In this document: piece after piece, positions 7,793-15,926 of the stretch
Numbering within the stretch: the stretch's first letter is position 1
How the letters are laid out: each line of letters opens with the position of its first letter
From: Ignavibacteria bacterium
GTDB taxonomy: Bacteria > Bacteroidota > Ignavibacteria > Tepidaquicellales > Tepidaquicellaceae
Length of the DNA: 21,969 bases
Assembly: GCA_041649015.1 (NCBI GenBank)
Contig: JBAZNU010000012.1
Location: forward strand, 1 to 21,969
Reading direction: 5' to 3'
Position numbers and translations under genes: made by a program
Notes under the pieces: model-generated
The model's database searches: none
What the model was told of the DNA's origin: nothing
Seen by the model: only the letters and a program-made list of their open reading frames with translations

Positions 7793-8451
7793 TATACTTT
7801 ATTAAATGAAGGACAAATATCGCTTAAGAAACATTCATTGCATTTTGGTTTTTTCGCCTGACAGACAATTCTGCCGTGCTCCCCCACCCTCATTGAAAAA
7901 TAGAATTGTTCAGCAGGGGGGATGATTTCTTTAAGTTCAATTTCTATTTTATCAGGATTTTCATTTTCAATAAGTCCGAGACGGGCTGAGACTCTTTTGA
8001 GATGGGTATCGACGATAATCACATCCTTCTTTCCAAAACAATTTCCGAGCACTACAGAGGCGGACTTTCTTCCGACGCCGGGCAGTTCGGTAAGTGCTTC
8101 CATAGTGTCAGGGACTTTGCCTTTGTGATTTTTATCGATAGCATACGAAAGAGCGAGAATTGATTTTGTTTTATTATTGAAAAAGTTTATTGACTTTATA
8201 TTATCTCTGAAATTATCGTGACCATCTTTGAGAATATCCTTAACGCCTTTATATTTTGATTTATATAAAGGAACCATTGTCTTATTCACTCTGTCGTCAG
8301 TGCATTGAGCTGCAAGAACAGTTGACACAATGAGTTGAAATTCATTTTTAAAGTCAAGATGGCACTTTACGTCAGGATAATTTTCGGCAAGACGTTTTGT
8401 GATTACTTTAGCTTTCTTCTTCAGGTTTTCAATACGGTCGTTTTTGCTCAT
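7792..8451 (-). CDS. nth: Endonuclease III, base-excision repair DNA glycosylase/AP lyase
   Basis: Nth removes oxidised pyrimidines and cleaves the abasic strand. The 219 residues match family length. A helix-hairpin-helix carries LPGVGRKSA (123-131) with catalytic Lys129, and VDTHLKR follows with catalytic Asp148. The C-terminus binds a [4Fe-4S] cluster through Cys197-X6-Cys204-X2-Cys207-X5-Cys213, the exact family spacing. The start ATG overlaps the stop codon of the agmatinase gene by four bases (ATGA), and the stop overlaps kdsC by one base, so this is a coupled operon member. Confidence 0.97.
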   Translation of the reverse strand: MSKNDRIENLKKKAKVITKRLAENYPDVKCHLDFKNEFQLIVSTVLAAQCTDDRVNKTMVPLYKSKYKGVKDILKDGHDNFRDNIKSINFFNNKTKSILALSYAIDKNHKGKVPDTMEALTELPGVGRKSASVVLGNCFGKKDVIIVDTHLKRVSARLGLIENENPDKIEIELKEIIPPAEQFYFSMRVGEHGRIVCQAKKPKCNECFLSDICPSFNKV

Positions 8452-9335
8452 AGAAAATAATTTAGCATTTTGTAAATCAGTTTAGCGGTAAGGAAATCGG
8501 GATAAGGATTTCCTTTTTTCGGTGCAAGTTCAACTACGTCGAAGCCAACAACGTTTTTTTGAGTACCGAGCTTTTTAAGAAGTGCTATAGTCTCTTCCCA
8601 ATAGAAGCCGAGCGGCTCGCATGTGCCTGTAGAAGACATTATTGAAGGGTCGAAATAATCTACATCGAAAGTTATGTACACATTCTTTTTAAGACCTTTA
8701 ATCACTTTATCATGCCAGTTTTTGCCGTGCAAACCATTTCGAATCGCGTAAGCATAAAATGTTTTAATCTTATTCTTCCTAATAAAATCATACTCCTCTT
8801 TGCATTGAGCACGGATACCTACTTGTGTTATATCGTTTGTAAACTCTGCAACGCGTGAACAGAAACATGCATGCGAATACTTCGTACCTTCGTAGCTATC
8901 GCGAAGGTCTGAATGAGCGTCAAAATGCAGAATTGATAAATCTTTGTAAGAATCAAAATGTGCTTTTATAGGAGCGGTTGAAATAGTATGCTCTCCGCCG
9001 AGTGTAACGACAAACTTATTGTTCTTTATGTGATGCAATACTTCATTATAGATAATATCGAGGGCTTTCTTGCCTTTCGCCCCTTTGAAATTTACAGGAA
9101 AAAGCGATGCTATACCGTTACCTTTTTCGAAGCAGAATTCCCTATTAAGTTCTTCATCGAAAAACTCAACATAGTGAGAAGCGTTATAAATAGCGTCGGG
9201 ACCTTTAGCCGCACCTTTTCCGTACGAAGTTGTAGCTTCATAAGGAACGGGCAGGATAACAACTTTTGAATCCTTGTAGTTTGAATACATTTCCTCTATA
9301 GCAAGGAAATTCTTATTTATATCAAGAGTTCGCAT
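8448..9335 (-). CDS. speB: Agmatinase-type ureohydrolase
   Basis: This Mn-dependent ureohydrolase most likely splits agmatine into putrescine and urea. With the ATG at 9335 it has 295 residues. Metal ligands are in canonical places: GGEH (113-116), DAHSD (139-143) and FDVDYFDP (223-230, Asp224 and Asp226). SHACF (154-158) and GFDVVEL (264-270) fit the agmatinase branch better than arginase, but related ureohydrolases (guanidinobutyrase and similar) cannot be excluded. A longer frame could start at TTG 9359, giving 303 residues; I prefer the ATG because of the common start codon and because family homology begins later. It overlaps nth by four bases. If dnaX is read through its -1 extension, its stop lies 14 bases inside this gene. 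Confidence 0.88.
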   Translation of the reverse strand: MRTLDINKNFLAIEEMYSNYKDSKVVILPVPYEATTSYGKGAAKGPDAIYNASHYVEFFDEELNREFCFEKGNGIASLFPVNFKGAKGKKALDIIYNEVLHHIKNNKFVVTLGGEHTISTAPIKAHFDSYKDLSILHFDAHSDLRDSYEGTKYSHACFCSRVAEFTNDITQVGIRAQCKEEYDFIRKNKIKTFYAYAIRNGLHGKNWHDKVIKGLKKNVYITFDVDYFDPSIMSSTGTCEPLGFYWEETIALLKKLGTQKNVVGFDVVELAPKKGNPYPDFLTAKLIYKMLNYFL

Positions 9336-9465
9336 TATTTTTTGGGCTGTATTCTTCAATTTTAAAAAGTTCTCTCAGAGACTTCATAAATTCACTCTCA
9401 CGGTTAAATTCAGCTGAGAAATCATACACAGGAGGTTCATGAGAAGACTCATAGCTTATCTCAAG
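9322..9465 (-). other. Possible -1 frame extension of dnaX (47 sense codons and stop)
   Basis: Shifting -1 on the A10 run gives a lysine (AAG), then an open frame from 9465 to a TGA at 9324-9322. It encodes an acidic, protein-like tail (starting LEISYESSHEPPVYDF, later FMKSLRELFKIEEY). The product would be 431 residues instead of 386. The stop falls 14 bases inside the agmatinase ATG frame, the kind of overlap seen at the other junctions of this cluster. The alternative +1 frame stops immediately. Either slippage makes two DnaX forms, or the A run carries an indel and this tail is the real C-terminus. Confidence 0.55.
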
Positions 9466-9476
9466 CTTTTTTTTTT
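9453..9476 (-). promoter_or_regulatory. A10 slippery run and small hairpin at the end of dnaX
   Basis: On the - strand ten consecutive A occupy 9476-9467, read AAA AAA AAA A|GC in the zero frame. They overlap a perfect 5-bp stem, AGCTT (9467-9463), loop GAGAT, AAGCT (9457-9453), that contains the zero-frame TAA stop. Long A runs in dnaX are known slippage sites (A9 in Thermus thermophilus by transcriptional slippage; A AAA AAG in E. coli by ribosomal frameshift). The hairpin is short and may not matter. Confidence 0.55.
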
Positions 9477-10616
9477 CAGGGTTTCAAGCCCTGAAATCAG
9501 TTCTGAAATATCAACGACTTCCCTGTTAATCCTGCATAGTTCAACGAGAAGGGATTCCATGAGAACTTTCTGGTTACCCGAGAATTTAAAACGCTGTTCG
9601 GAATCAAAAAGCAATTTCAGAATTCTCTGAATCTGGTCAACAGAATAACTTTTTGCTTCTTCGAGAAACTTCTTCTTAGTATCGTCTGATTCATCAAGAA
9701 GGTCAGCTTTTTCCGTGGTCTTAACGATGAGTAGATTTCTGTAATGGTCAGTAATACCGTTCAGGTATGTAATAATATCAAGACCGCTTTCTTCAAGTTC
9801 GTTGAAATACGCAATAATACTCTTAATATCAGAAGTGACAATATACCTTGATGTGTTGAAATAAATCGAATTATCGGGCAGGTTCAGAAATTCTTTCAGT
9901 TCTTCAAATTTAATTTTGTTGCCGCAATAAGAGACAGCCATATCAAACACGCCGAGCGAGTCTCTGAGCGCACCATCGCCGAGTTTAGCAACGAGGAATA
10001 ACGAATCCCTGTCAATCTTAACATTCTGCTCTTTAGCAACAAACTCGAGTTGTTCCATAATCTCAGTAATTTTTAATCTATGCAGTCCAAACCTCTGGCA
10101 ACGGCTGACGATAGTCGGCGGAATTCTTTCAGGATTAGTCGTTGCAAGGATGAAGATAAGGTATTCGGGCGGTTCTTCAAGAATCTTAAGCAAAGCATTG
10201 AACGCCTGAATGGTTAACATGTGCACTTCATCAACTATATAGAATTTGTAATCGGCTTTAATAGGAAAATACTTTGCAGCATCCTGAATGGAACGCACGT
10301 CGTCGATACCGCGGTTAGAAGCGGCGTCGAGTTCAAAAACATCGGGATGCACTCCCCTTGTTATTTCCGTGCAGTTTTCGCAATCATTGCAGGGTTCTCC
10401 GTCTTTAGCATTTTTGCAGTTTATAGCTTTAGCAAAAATTCTGGCGATAGTAGTTTTACCGACACCTCTTGGACCGCTGAAAAGATAAGAATGAGCAATC
10501 TTCTTTGACTTAATTGCGTTGATTAGAGTTTTAGTGACAAACTCCTGCGAGACCACGTCGGAAAACTTCTGAGGTCTGAACGTTAATGCTGAAACTTTAA
10601 ACTTTGGTTCGGACAT
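9456..10616 (-). CDS. dnaX: DNA polymerase III subunit gamma/tau (clamp loader ATPase)
   Basis: DnaX is the motor of the clamp loader that opens and places the sliding clamp. From ATG 10616 the zero frame encodes 386 residues, covering the RFC-like AAA+ core. Features are Walker A GPRGVGKT (48-55), a zinc module with Cys67, 76, 79 and 82, Walker B with DEVH (129-132), ATTN (158-161), the SRC motif (171-173) and sensor-2-type GDGALRDS (213-220). The helical collar domain III follows. The ORF then ends within a few codons of an A10 run, so no tau-like domains IV/V are encoded in this frame. A start at 10673 would add 19 atypical residues and lie deeper inside lon; ATG 10616 overlaps lon by 20 bases and puts the conserved core in the right place. 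Confidence 0.95.
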   Translation of the reverse strand: MSEPKFKVSALTFRPQKFSDVVSQEFVTKTLINAIKSKKIAHSYLFSGPRGVGKTTIARIFAKAINCKNAKDGEPCNDCENCTEITRGVHPDVFELDAASNRGIDDVRSIQDAAKYFPIKADYKFYIVDEVHMLTIQAFNALLKILEEPPEYLIFILATTNPERIPPTIVSRCQRFGLHRLKITEIMEQLEFVAKEQNVKIDRDSLFLVAKLGDGALRDSLGVFDMAVSYCGNKIKFEELKEFLNLPDNSIYFNTSRYIVTSDIKSIIAYFNELEESGLDIITYLNGITDHYRNLLIVKTTEKADLLDESDDTKKKFLEEAKSYSVDQIQRILKLLFDSEQRFKFSGNQKVLMESLLVELCRINREVVDISELISGLETLKKKSLR

Positions 10617-13092
10617 TATTTTTGCTTTTCGTAATAGTAAGGTTCTTTTTATTAAATAAATGCTCAATAGCATCCTCCACCTTTGAGACGGGAATTATCT
10701 CAAGTTTGGAAGTAATATCTTTTGGAATTTCTATTAAGTTTTTAACATTGTCTTTAGGAATCAAAACTTTTTTAATGCCGCTTCTGACAGCTGCAAGAAG
10801 TTTTTCGTTGAGACCTCCTATAGGAAGAACATTTCCACGCAGTGTAATTTCGCCTGTCATAGCAGTGTCAGTTCTTGCGGGGCTTCCTGTAATAGCTGAA
10901 AGCATACCCATAATCATAGTAATACCTGCGGAAGGACCGTCTTTTGGGATTGCACCCTCGGGTACGTGTATATGAATTTCTTTTTCAACGAAGAAATCTG
11001 AAGGTATATTAAATTTTTCTGCATTTGACTTAATGTAAGACAATCCAGCAATTGCTGATTCTTTCATGACATCGCCAAGTTTTCCTGTAAGTGTAATCTT
11101 TTCCTTGCCTTTCATCACGGTTACATCAACCGTTAGAATATCGCCGCCCATCGAAGTCCATGCGAGTCCATACACAGAGCCGACTTTTGTCTTTTCGTCT
11201 TTCTTAGCGTCGATATCTTCGTACTTCGGCACGCCGAGATACTTCTCTACAAGCTGAGGAGTAACTTTTACTTTCTTCTTAACATTTCCGTTTCCAGTAA
11301 GAAGTTTATCTTTTGCTGACTTTCTGATAATAGAGCTTAGTTCTCTTTCGAGATTACGGACCCCTGCTTCCCGGGTATATTCACGAATGATTTTCAGAAT
11401 TACATTATCAGGAAATTTTATTTCATCTTTATCCATGCCGTGTTCAATCAGCTCTTTAGGAAGAATATGGTTTTGAGCGATTGCTATTTTTTCGAAATCG
11501 AGATAAGACCTCATCTCTATTATTTCCATCCTGTCCTGAAGTGCAAGTGGGATGTTATACTGAACGTTTGCGGTAGTTATAAAAAGGACGTTCGACAAAT
11601 CATAGTCTATATCGAGATAGTGGTCGTTGAATGTGTTGTTTTGTTCGGGGTCGAGAACTTCGAGCATAGCCGATGCGGGGTCGCCGCGGAAGTCATTACC
11701 CATCTTATCTATTTCGTCTATAAGAATAACGGGGTTTGATGTACCTGCTTTTTTCATAGCCTGAATAATCCTGCCGGGCATTGAGCCGATGTACGTTCTT
11801 CTATGACCGCGAATTTCGGCTTCGTCCTTCACACCGCCTATAGAAAGGCGTGCATATTTTCTGTTAAGGGCGCGAGAAATGGACTTACCGAGAGAGGTTT
11901 TGCCTACTCCCGGAGGACCGACGAAACAAAGAATCTGACCTTTAGGAGGTTTCTTAATATTTTTATCTTTAAGAAGTCTCAGAACTGCAAGAAGTTCGAG
12001 AATTCTTTCTTTTGGCTTTTCAAGACCGAAGTGGTCTTCATCAAGAATCTTCTTGGCATTATCGAGGTCGAAATTATCTTCGGTAAAAACATTCCAAGGT
12101 ACGGCAGTCATCCACTCAAGATAATTCCTTGAGACGCTAAAATCAGGTGACATGGGAGGAGTTTTTCTTAGTTTGTCAAACTCTTCATTTGCCTTTTTCT
12201 TCACGTGTTCGGGCATGTCAGCTTCATCGATGGCTTTCTTCAGTTTTTGCAGGTCGGGGTCAAGTTCAGCATTCTCGCCAAGTTCATCCTGCAGAATACG
12301 GATTTGTTCCTGAACGATAAACTTCCTCTGGTTTTTCTGCATAGAAGAAGTCACTTTAGCCTCGATTTCTTTCTCAATTTTTAATGCCTGTACTTCTGAA
12401 ACAAGGATTGTTATAAGCGTAAAGTACCTGTCGTAAAGACTTTCGGTATCGAGGATTTTTTGCTTATCTGTGAAATTAACAGCAAGAGTAGATGCTATGA
12501 AATACAATTTTTTATCGTATTCTTTAAGAACTTCATAACTTGTGAATGAATCTTTTGTGAGAACAGGGTTCAATGTTACATACTCTTCAAAAAGTTTTGA
12601 AGCTCTTGTTGCGAGCAAATCTATCTGAGAATTAAATTCATTGTTATCGGTCCTTAACTGGAGGTCAGCATAAATAAAGTCATCCTTGTAAAAGTTAACG
12701 GCTTTTGCTGCAACGACGGCATCAATCAGAATTTTCATCAGTCCGTTCGGCATACGAACAACCTGAAGGATTTTGGCTATAACACCTGTCTTGTGAAGGT
12801 TGTCTATTGTTGCTTCTTCAATGGTTCCGTCTTTTTGGGTTACGAGAAAAATGAAATTATTATCCTTTTCGGACGCCTTATTAATAGCACGAATTGACGA
12901 ATCCCTGCCAGCAAGAATAGGATAAACCATATAAGGATAAATTACTATATCCTTTAGCGGCAAAACGGGTAAAGTATCCTGCGAAAAATTATCTTTAATA
13001 TTACGAGGAGTTTCAATTGAATTATTGTTTACATCATTTCCTTCGTTCAAGTCAATGTTTGCTTTTTCTTTAGTGAGATTAATAGTTTTCAT
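10597..13092 (-). CDS. lon: ATP-dependent Lon protease
   Basis: Lon is a cytoplasmic hexameric AAA+ serine protease that degrades misfolded and regulatory proteins. From ATG 13092 it has 831 residues, the usual size. It contains the N-terminal substrate-binding domain (PVLPLKDIVIYPYM begins at 42), a coiled-coil linker, Walker A GPPGVGKT (392-399), Walker B ILIDEID (456-462), and the C-terminal protease domain with catalytic Ser721 (DGPSAG) and Lys764 (GLNEK). A TTG two codons upstream (13098) would also work, but ATG is preferred. The ~40-residue N-terminal extension before the LON domain is polar and rich in Asn, Lys and acidic residues. It is the first gene of the - strand cluster, divergent from the TPR lipoprotein gene, and a promoter motif lies directly at its start. 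Confidence 0.97.
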   Translation of the reverse strand: MKTINLTKEKANIDLNEGNDVNNNSIETPRNIKDNFSQDTLPVLPLKDIVIYPYMVYPILAGRDSSIRAINKASEKDNNFIFLVTQKDGTIEEATIDNLHKTGVIAKILQVVRMPNGLMKILIDAVVAAKAVNFYKDDFIYADLQLRTDNNEFNSQIDLLATRASKLFEEYVTLNPVLTKDSFTSYEVLKEYDKKLYFIASTLAVNFTDKQKILDTESLYDRYFTLITILVSEVQALKIEKEIEAKVTSSMQKNQRKFIVQEQIRILQDELGENAELDPDLQKLKKAIDEADMPEHVKKKANEEFDKLRKTPPMSPDFSVSRNYLEWMTAVPWNVFTEDNFDLDNAKKILDEDHFGLEKPKERILELLAVLRLLKDKNIKKPPKGQILCFVGPPGVGKTSLGKSISRALNRKYARLSIGGVKDEAEIRGHRRTYIGSMPGRIIQAMKKAGTSNPVILIDEIDKMGNDFRGDPASAMLEVLDPEQNNTFNDHYLDIDYDLSNVLFITTANVQYNIPLALQDRMEIIEMRSYLDFEKIAIAQNHILPKELIEHGMDKDEIKFPDNVILKIIREYTREAGVRNLERELSSIIRKSAKDKLLTGNGNVKKKVKVTPQLVEKYLGVPKYEDIDAKKDEKTKVGSVYGLAWTSMGGDILTVDVTVMKGKEKITLTGKLGDVMKESAIAGLSYIKSNAEKFNIPSDFFVEKEIHIHVPEGAIPKDGPSAGITMIMGMLSAITGSPARTDTAMTGEITLRGNVLPIGGLNEKLLAAVRSGIKKVLIPKDNVKNLIEIPKDITSKLEIIPVSKVEDAIEHLFNKKNLTITKSKNNVRTKV

Positions 13093-13095
13093 TCG

Positions 13096-13126
13096 CAAAT
13101 ATAAACCTATAAGTTTTCAGTTTCAA
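13096..13126 (-). promoter_or_regulatory. Bacteroidota-type promoter motif at the lon start
   Basis: On the - strand TATATTTG (13103-13096) matches the -7 consensus TAnnTTTG exactly, and a TTG (13126-13124) lies 20 bases upstream, the right place for the -33 element. The motif ends only three bases before the lon ATG at 13092, so a transcript from it would have little or no leader. No other start with conserved sequence is available downstream. Confidence 0.4.
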
Positions 13127-13258
13127 TTCTAAAGGGAATGCGGGTAAGACGATTTGCATGGAGGAAAACAATACCAAAAAATCAGAAATTCAAAAATTGA
13201 AGCATTTTATATGAATTTTGGCTTGATTAAGGGTTAAAAACGGAATAATTTTAAGAAT

Positions 13259-15757
13259 ATGGCAAGAGTTTTTAATAGTATTTTATTCATAACGTTGTTT
13301 ATTGCTGCAGTTTATTTAAGCGGTTGTGATTATACGACGCACAGAACACTCTCAAAGGAAACTGTAACAACAGACGAGGAACCCGATCCTGATTACAAGG
13401 TATCTCTGGATTATAATTATCAGGATTTTGTTTCATTCATGTTTTTAGGGAACAGGTCTGAAACCTTCAGCACATACTTTAACAAATTTTATACAGCAAA
13501 TGAAGATTATGATGAAGCTTTAAAAGAGTTTAAAGCATCGCGAATAGCAAGTTACAATCAGAAACTTGATTCCGTAAACATACTGACCCCAGTTCTCCAG
13601 TCAACAAAGGACAAGTTTACAAAAGTAATTGAAAGATGCTCAAAGATAATACAGTATAACAAGAACACAAAATATTTTGATGATGCAGTTATGCTTATCG
13701 GGCTTTCTTACTTCTATTCGAATGACTTCCTTCAGGCGGAAAGGAAATTCAATGAATTTCTTTCAACTCTCTCCACGAGCGATATTTCAGACGAGGCGCT
13801 GCTTTATCTTGGAATGTCAAAATTCAGATTAAGGAAAAATGCTGACGGTGAGACAATACTGAAGTCACTTCTGCAAAATTCAAAAAGTCCGGAAATAAAA
13901 GCAGAGGCATTACAAGTACTTGCAGTTCATAATATAGGATTAAAGAATGTATCAGTTGCTATTGAGGATTTAAAGAAATCAATAGAATTAACGAAAGACC
14001 GAGAGACAAAGGCGGAAAGAATGCTGCTTCTTGGAAAAATTTATTCAATATACGACAAGAAAAGTGCTCCGGAGATGTATGAGCTTGCGTTTAAAAGTAC
14101 CTCAGATTTTGATTTTGAATTTTATGCGAAACTGAACGAAGCAAAAGCATATAATGAGATTTCAAAATACGACCGGTCAACAGAGATTTTGAATAAAATG
14201 GACAGGAAATATCTTGATTACCCTGATTTTAAACAACTTGTCGAACTCGAAATTGCCAACACGGATTTTTACCAGAAAAAATATAAGGAAGCCAAAGAAA
14301 AATACTTTTACATAATTGTTAAATATCCATCCTCGAAAGCTGCCGCAGAATCTTACTACAGGCTGGGTGTATATTACGAAACTATTATAAAAGACTATTT
14401 GAAAGCGCTCGTATCTTATAAAAAATCTAACGAAACATCACTCAACCACGATTATGCAGAAAAGAGCAGCAAGAAAGCTCTGACATTTGACAGATATTTT
14501 ACCATACAAGCTATTATAAATGATACTACGAAGATAGAAATACCGGCTGAAGAGCCTGAATTCCAGCTGTTCAAGAAAAAGTATGAAGAAGAACAGAATA
14601 AAGAGCTGATGAAACCGGGGATTGATCCAAAGAGCGGACTTGAACAACCAAAAGGCGGAGGTATTTCGGGCAGGGATACAATACCGGAGGAGGATTCACT
14701 TTTGAAATCTTTCGAGAAAATCCTTGAAGAGCAAAAGAGGAATGAAGGTATTGATACGATACCGAATACAAAAGAGCAGCCTATTGATACGATAACAGAG
14801 AATCAGCAAAAGGATTCGATTGTTGTCCCGATTGTTAATGAAGATTCGATTAAGGCAGCGAATGAATCGATTAAAATAAACGCATATTTTGAGCTTGCAG
14901 AAATATTTTACTATGATCTAAATCTTTCGGATTCATCAATATATTATCTCGACAAGATAATTAATGAGTATGACAACTCAAACCTTGAGAGCAAAGCAGC
15001 GTTTTATTTAGGAACAATATATAAGTCACGGGGAGACGATGAGAAGTCAAAACAATATTTCGAATACGTAATAAAGGAATATCCGAATTCAGTGTTCGCT
15101 AATGAATCGAGGAATAATTTGGGACTCAAGATCATAGAAATGGATTTAAGTTCGGATGATTCACTTTCTTCGATAATGGATAAAATTGTATCCGGGAGCG
15201 GCGATAAAGAAAATCTGATAAAAGCCCTTTACTCGTCTGTAGAAAAAAGCCCAAACAATGCGTTGATTCCTAAAGTCTATTATACACTGGGCTGGATTTA
15301 TGAAAATCTATATCCCAACAAAGACAGCGTGATGAAATACTACGGGCTCTTATTGACTCAATATACTTCATCGGAATTTGCGACTAACGTAAAGCCAAGG
15401 TATGATTACTATAAATCACTGGACGTAAAAGATACGGCTGTTACCACTCCGCCAAAAGACAAAAAAGATTCTCTTTTAGTACAGGATTCATTAAAGATAA
15501 ATCCGGAAACAAAAGCAGATGATTCTCTTAAAGTTTCACCGGGCGACACAACGAGTAAACAAGAGGAAAAACTGAAGGAAGAAAATCCCGAACAAATTAA
15601 GGAAGAAAACAAGGAAGAAGAAAAAACTGAAGAGGGAAACGGTGAAAACAGGAAAAAAGATTACGGTATTTCGGGAATAAATGCTGATATTAACAGACAA
15701 AAAAGCTTGTTTCAGTGCAGCGGTGTTCTAATAACCGGAATAAAAAGTATTTTTTAG
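13259..15757 (+). CDS. TPR lipoprotein, resembling T9SS/gliding lipoprotein PorW/SprE
   Basis: This 832-residue protein has a lipoprotein signal: a hydrophobic stretch and lipobox LSGC with the lipidated Cys23. An acidic linker follows, then TPR-like helical repeats at about 115-420 (for example KFTKVIERCSKIIQYN and YFDDAVMLIGLSYFYS). A polar linker rich in Glu, Lys and DTI(P/T) motifs spans 430-535, a second TPR block 540-625, and a very Lys/Glu-rich tail 725-800. Lipoprotein plus TPRs of this size, and the 'ERCSKIIQY...DDA...G.SYFY' pattern, recall PorW/SprE, a periplasmic T9SS component; T9SS cargo in the same window agrees. This is recognition from memory, and a BamD/YbgF-like TPR lipoprotein is the alternative. 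The last ~15 residues look atypical. It is divergent from lon; no strong Shine-Dalgarno site is seen. Confidence 0.85.
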   Translation: MARVFNSILFITLFIAAVYLSGCDYTTHRTLSKETVTTDEEPDPDYKVSLDYNYQDFVSFMFLGNRSETFSTYFNKFYTANEDYDEALKEFKASRIASYNQKLDSVNILTPVLQSTKDKFTKVIERCSKIIQYNKNTKYFDDAVMLIGLSYFYSNDFLQAERKFNEFLSTLSTSDISDEALLYLGMSKFRLRKNADGETILKSLLQNSKSPEIKAEALQVLAVHNIGLKNVSVAIEDLKKSIELTKDRETKAERMLLLGKIYSIYDKKSAPEMYELAFKSTSDFDFEFYAKLNEAKAYNEISKYDRSTEILNKMDRKYLDYPDFKQLVELEIANTDFYQKKYKEAKEKYFYIIVKYPSSKAAAESYYRLGVYYETIIKDYLKALVSYKKSNETSLNHDYAEKSSKKALTFDRYFTIQAIINDTTKIEIPAEEPEFQLFKKKYEEEQNKELMKPGIDPKSGLEQPKGGGISGRDTIPEEDSLLKSFEKILEEQKRNEGIDTIPNTKEQPIDTITENQQKDSIVVPIVNEDSIKAANESIKINAYFELAEIFYYDLNLSDSSIYYLDKIINEYDNSNLESKAAFYLGTIYKSRGDDEKSKQYFEYVIKEYPNSVFANESRNNLGLKIIEMDLSSDDSLSSIMDKIVSGSGDKENLIKALYSSVEKSPNNALIPKVYYTLGWIYENLYPNKDSVMKYYGLLLTQYTSSEFATNVKPRYDYYKSLDVKDTAVTTPPKDKKDSLLVQDSLKINPETKADDSLKVSPGDTTSKQEEKLKEENPEQIKEENKEEEKTEEGNGENRKKDYGISGINADINRQKSLFQCSGVLITGIKSIF

Positions 15758-15926
15758 AGATACCAGAAATTTTTCATACCAATCAGCACGAGAATTTAAT
15801 TCACTTTATACATTGACAAATCTTTTTAAGCAATAAAAGAATGTATACCAAAATTTTTCTCTTACAATATTTTCTATTGACTTATCACATTTGATTTAAT
15901 AATTTGATTTAAACAGAAAACACTGA

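Noticed and set aside
15700..15900. A frameshift near the end of the TPR lipoprotein gene at an A6 run (about 15698)
   Set aside because: The -1 frame is open for about 35 more codons, but its sequence does not look like a conserved domain, and the charged tail before it already suggests the protein's end. Too weak to claim.
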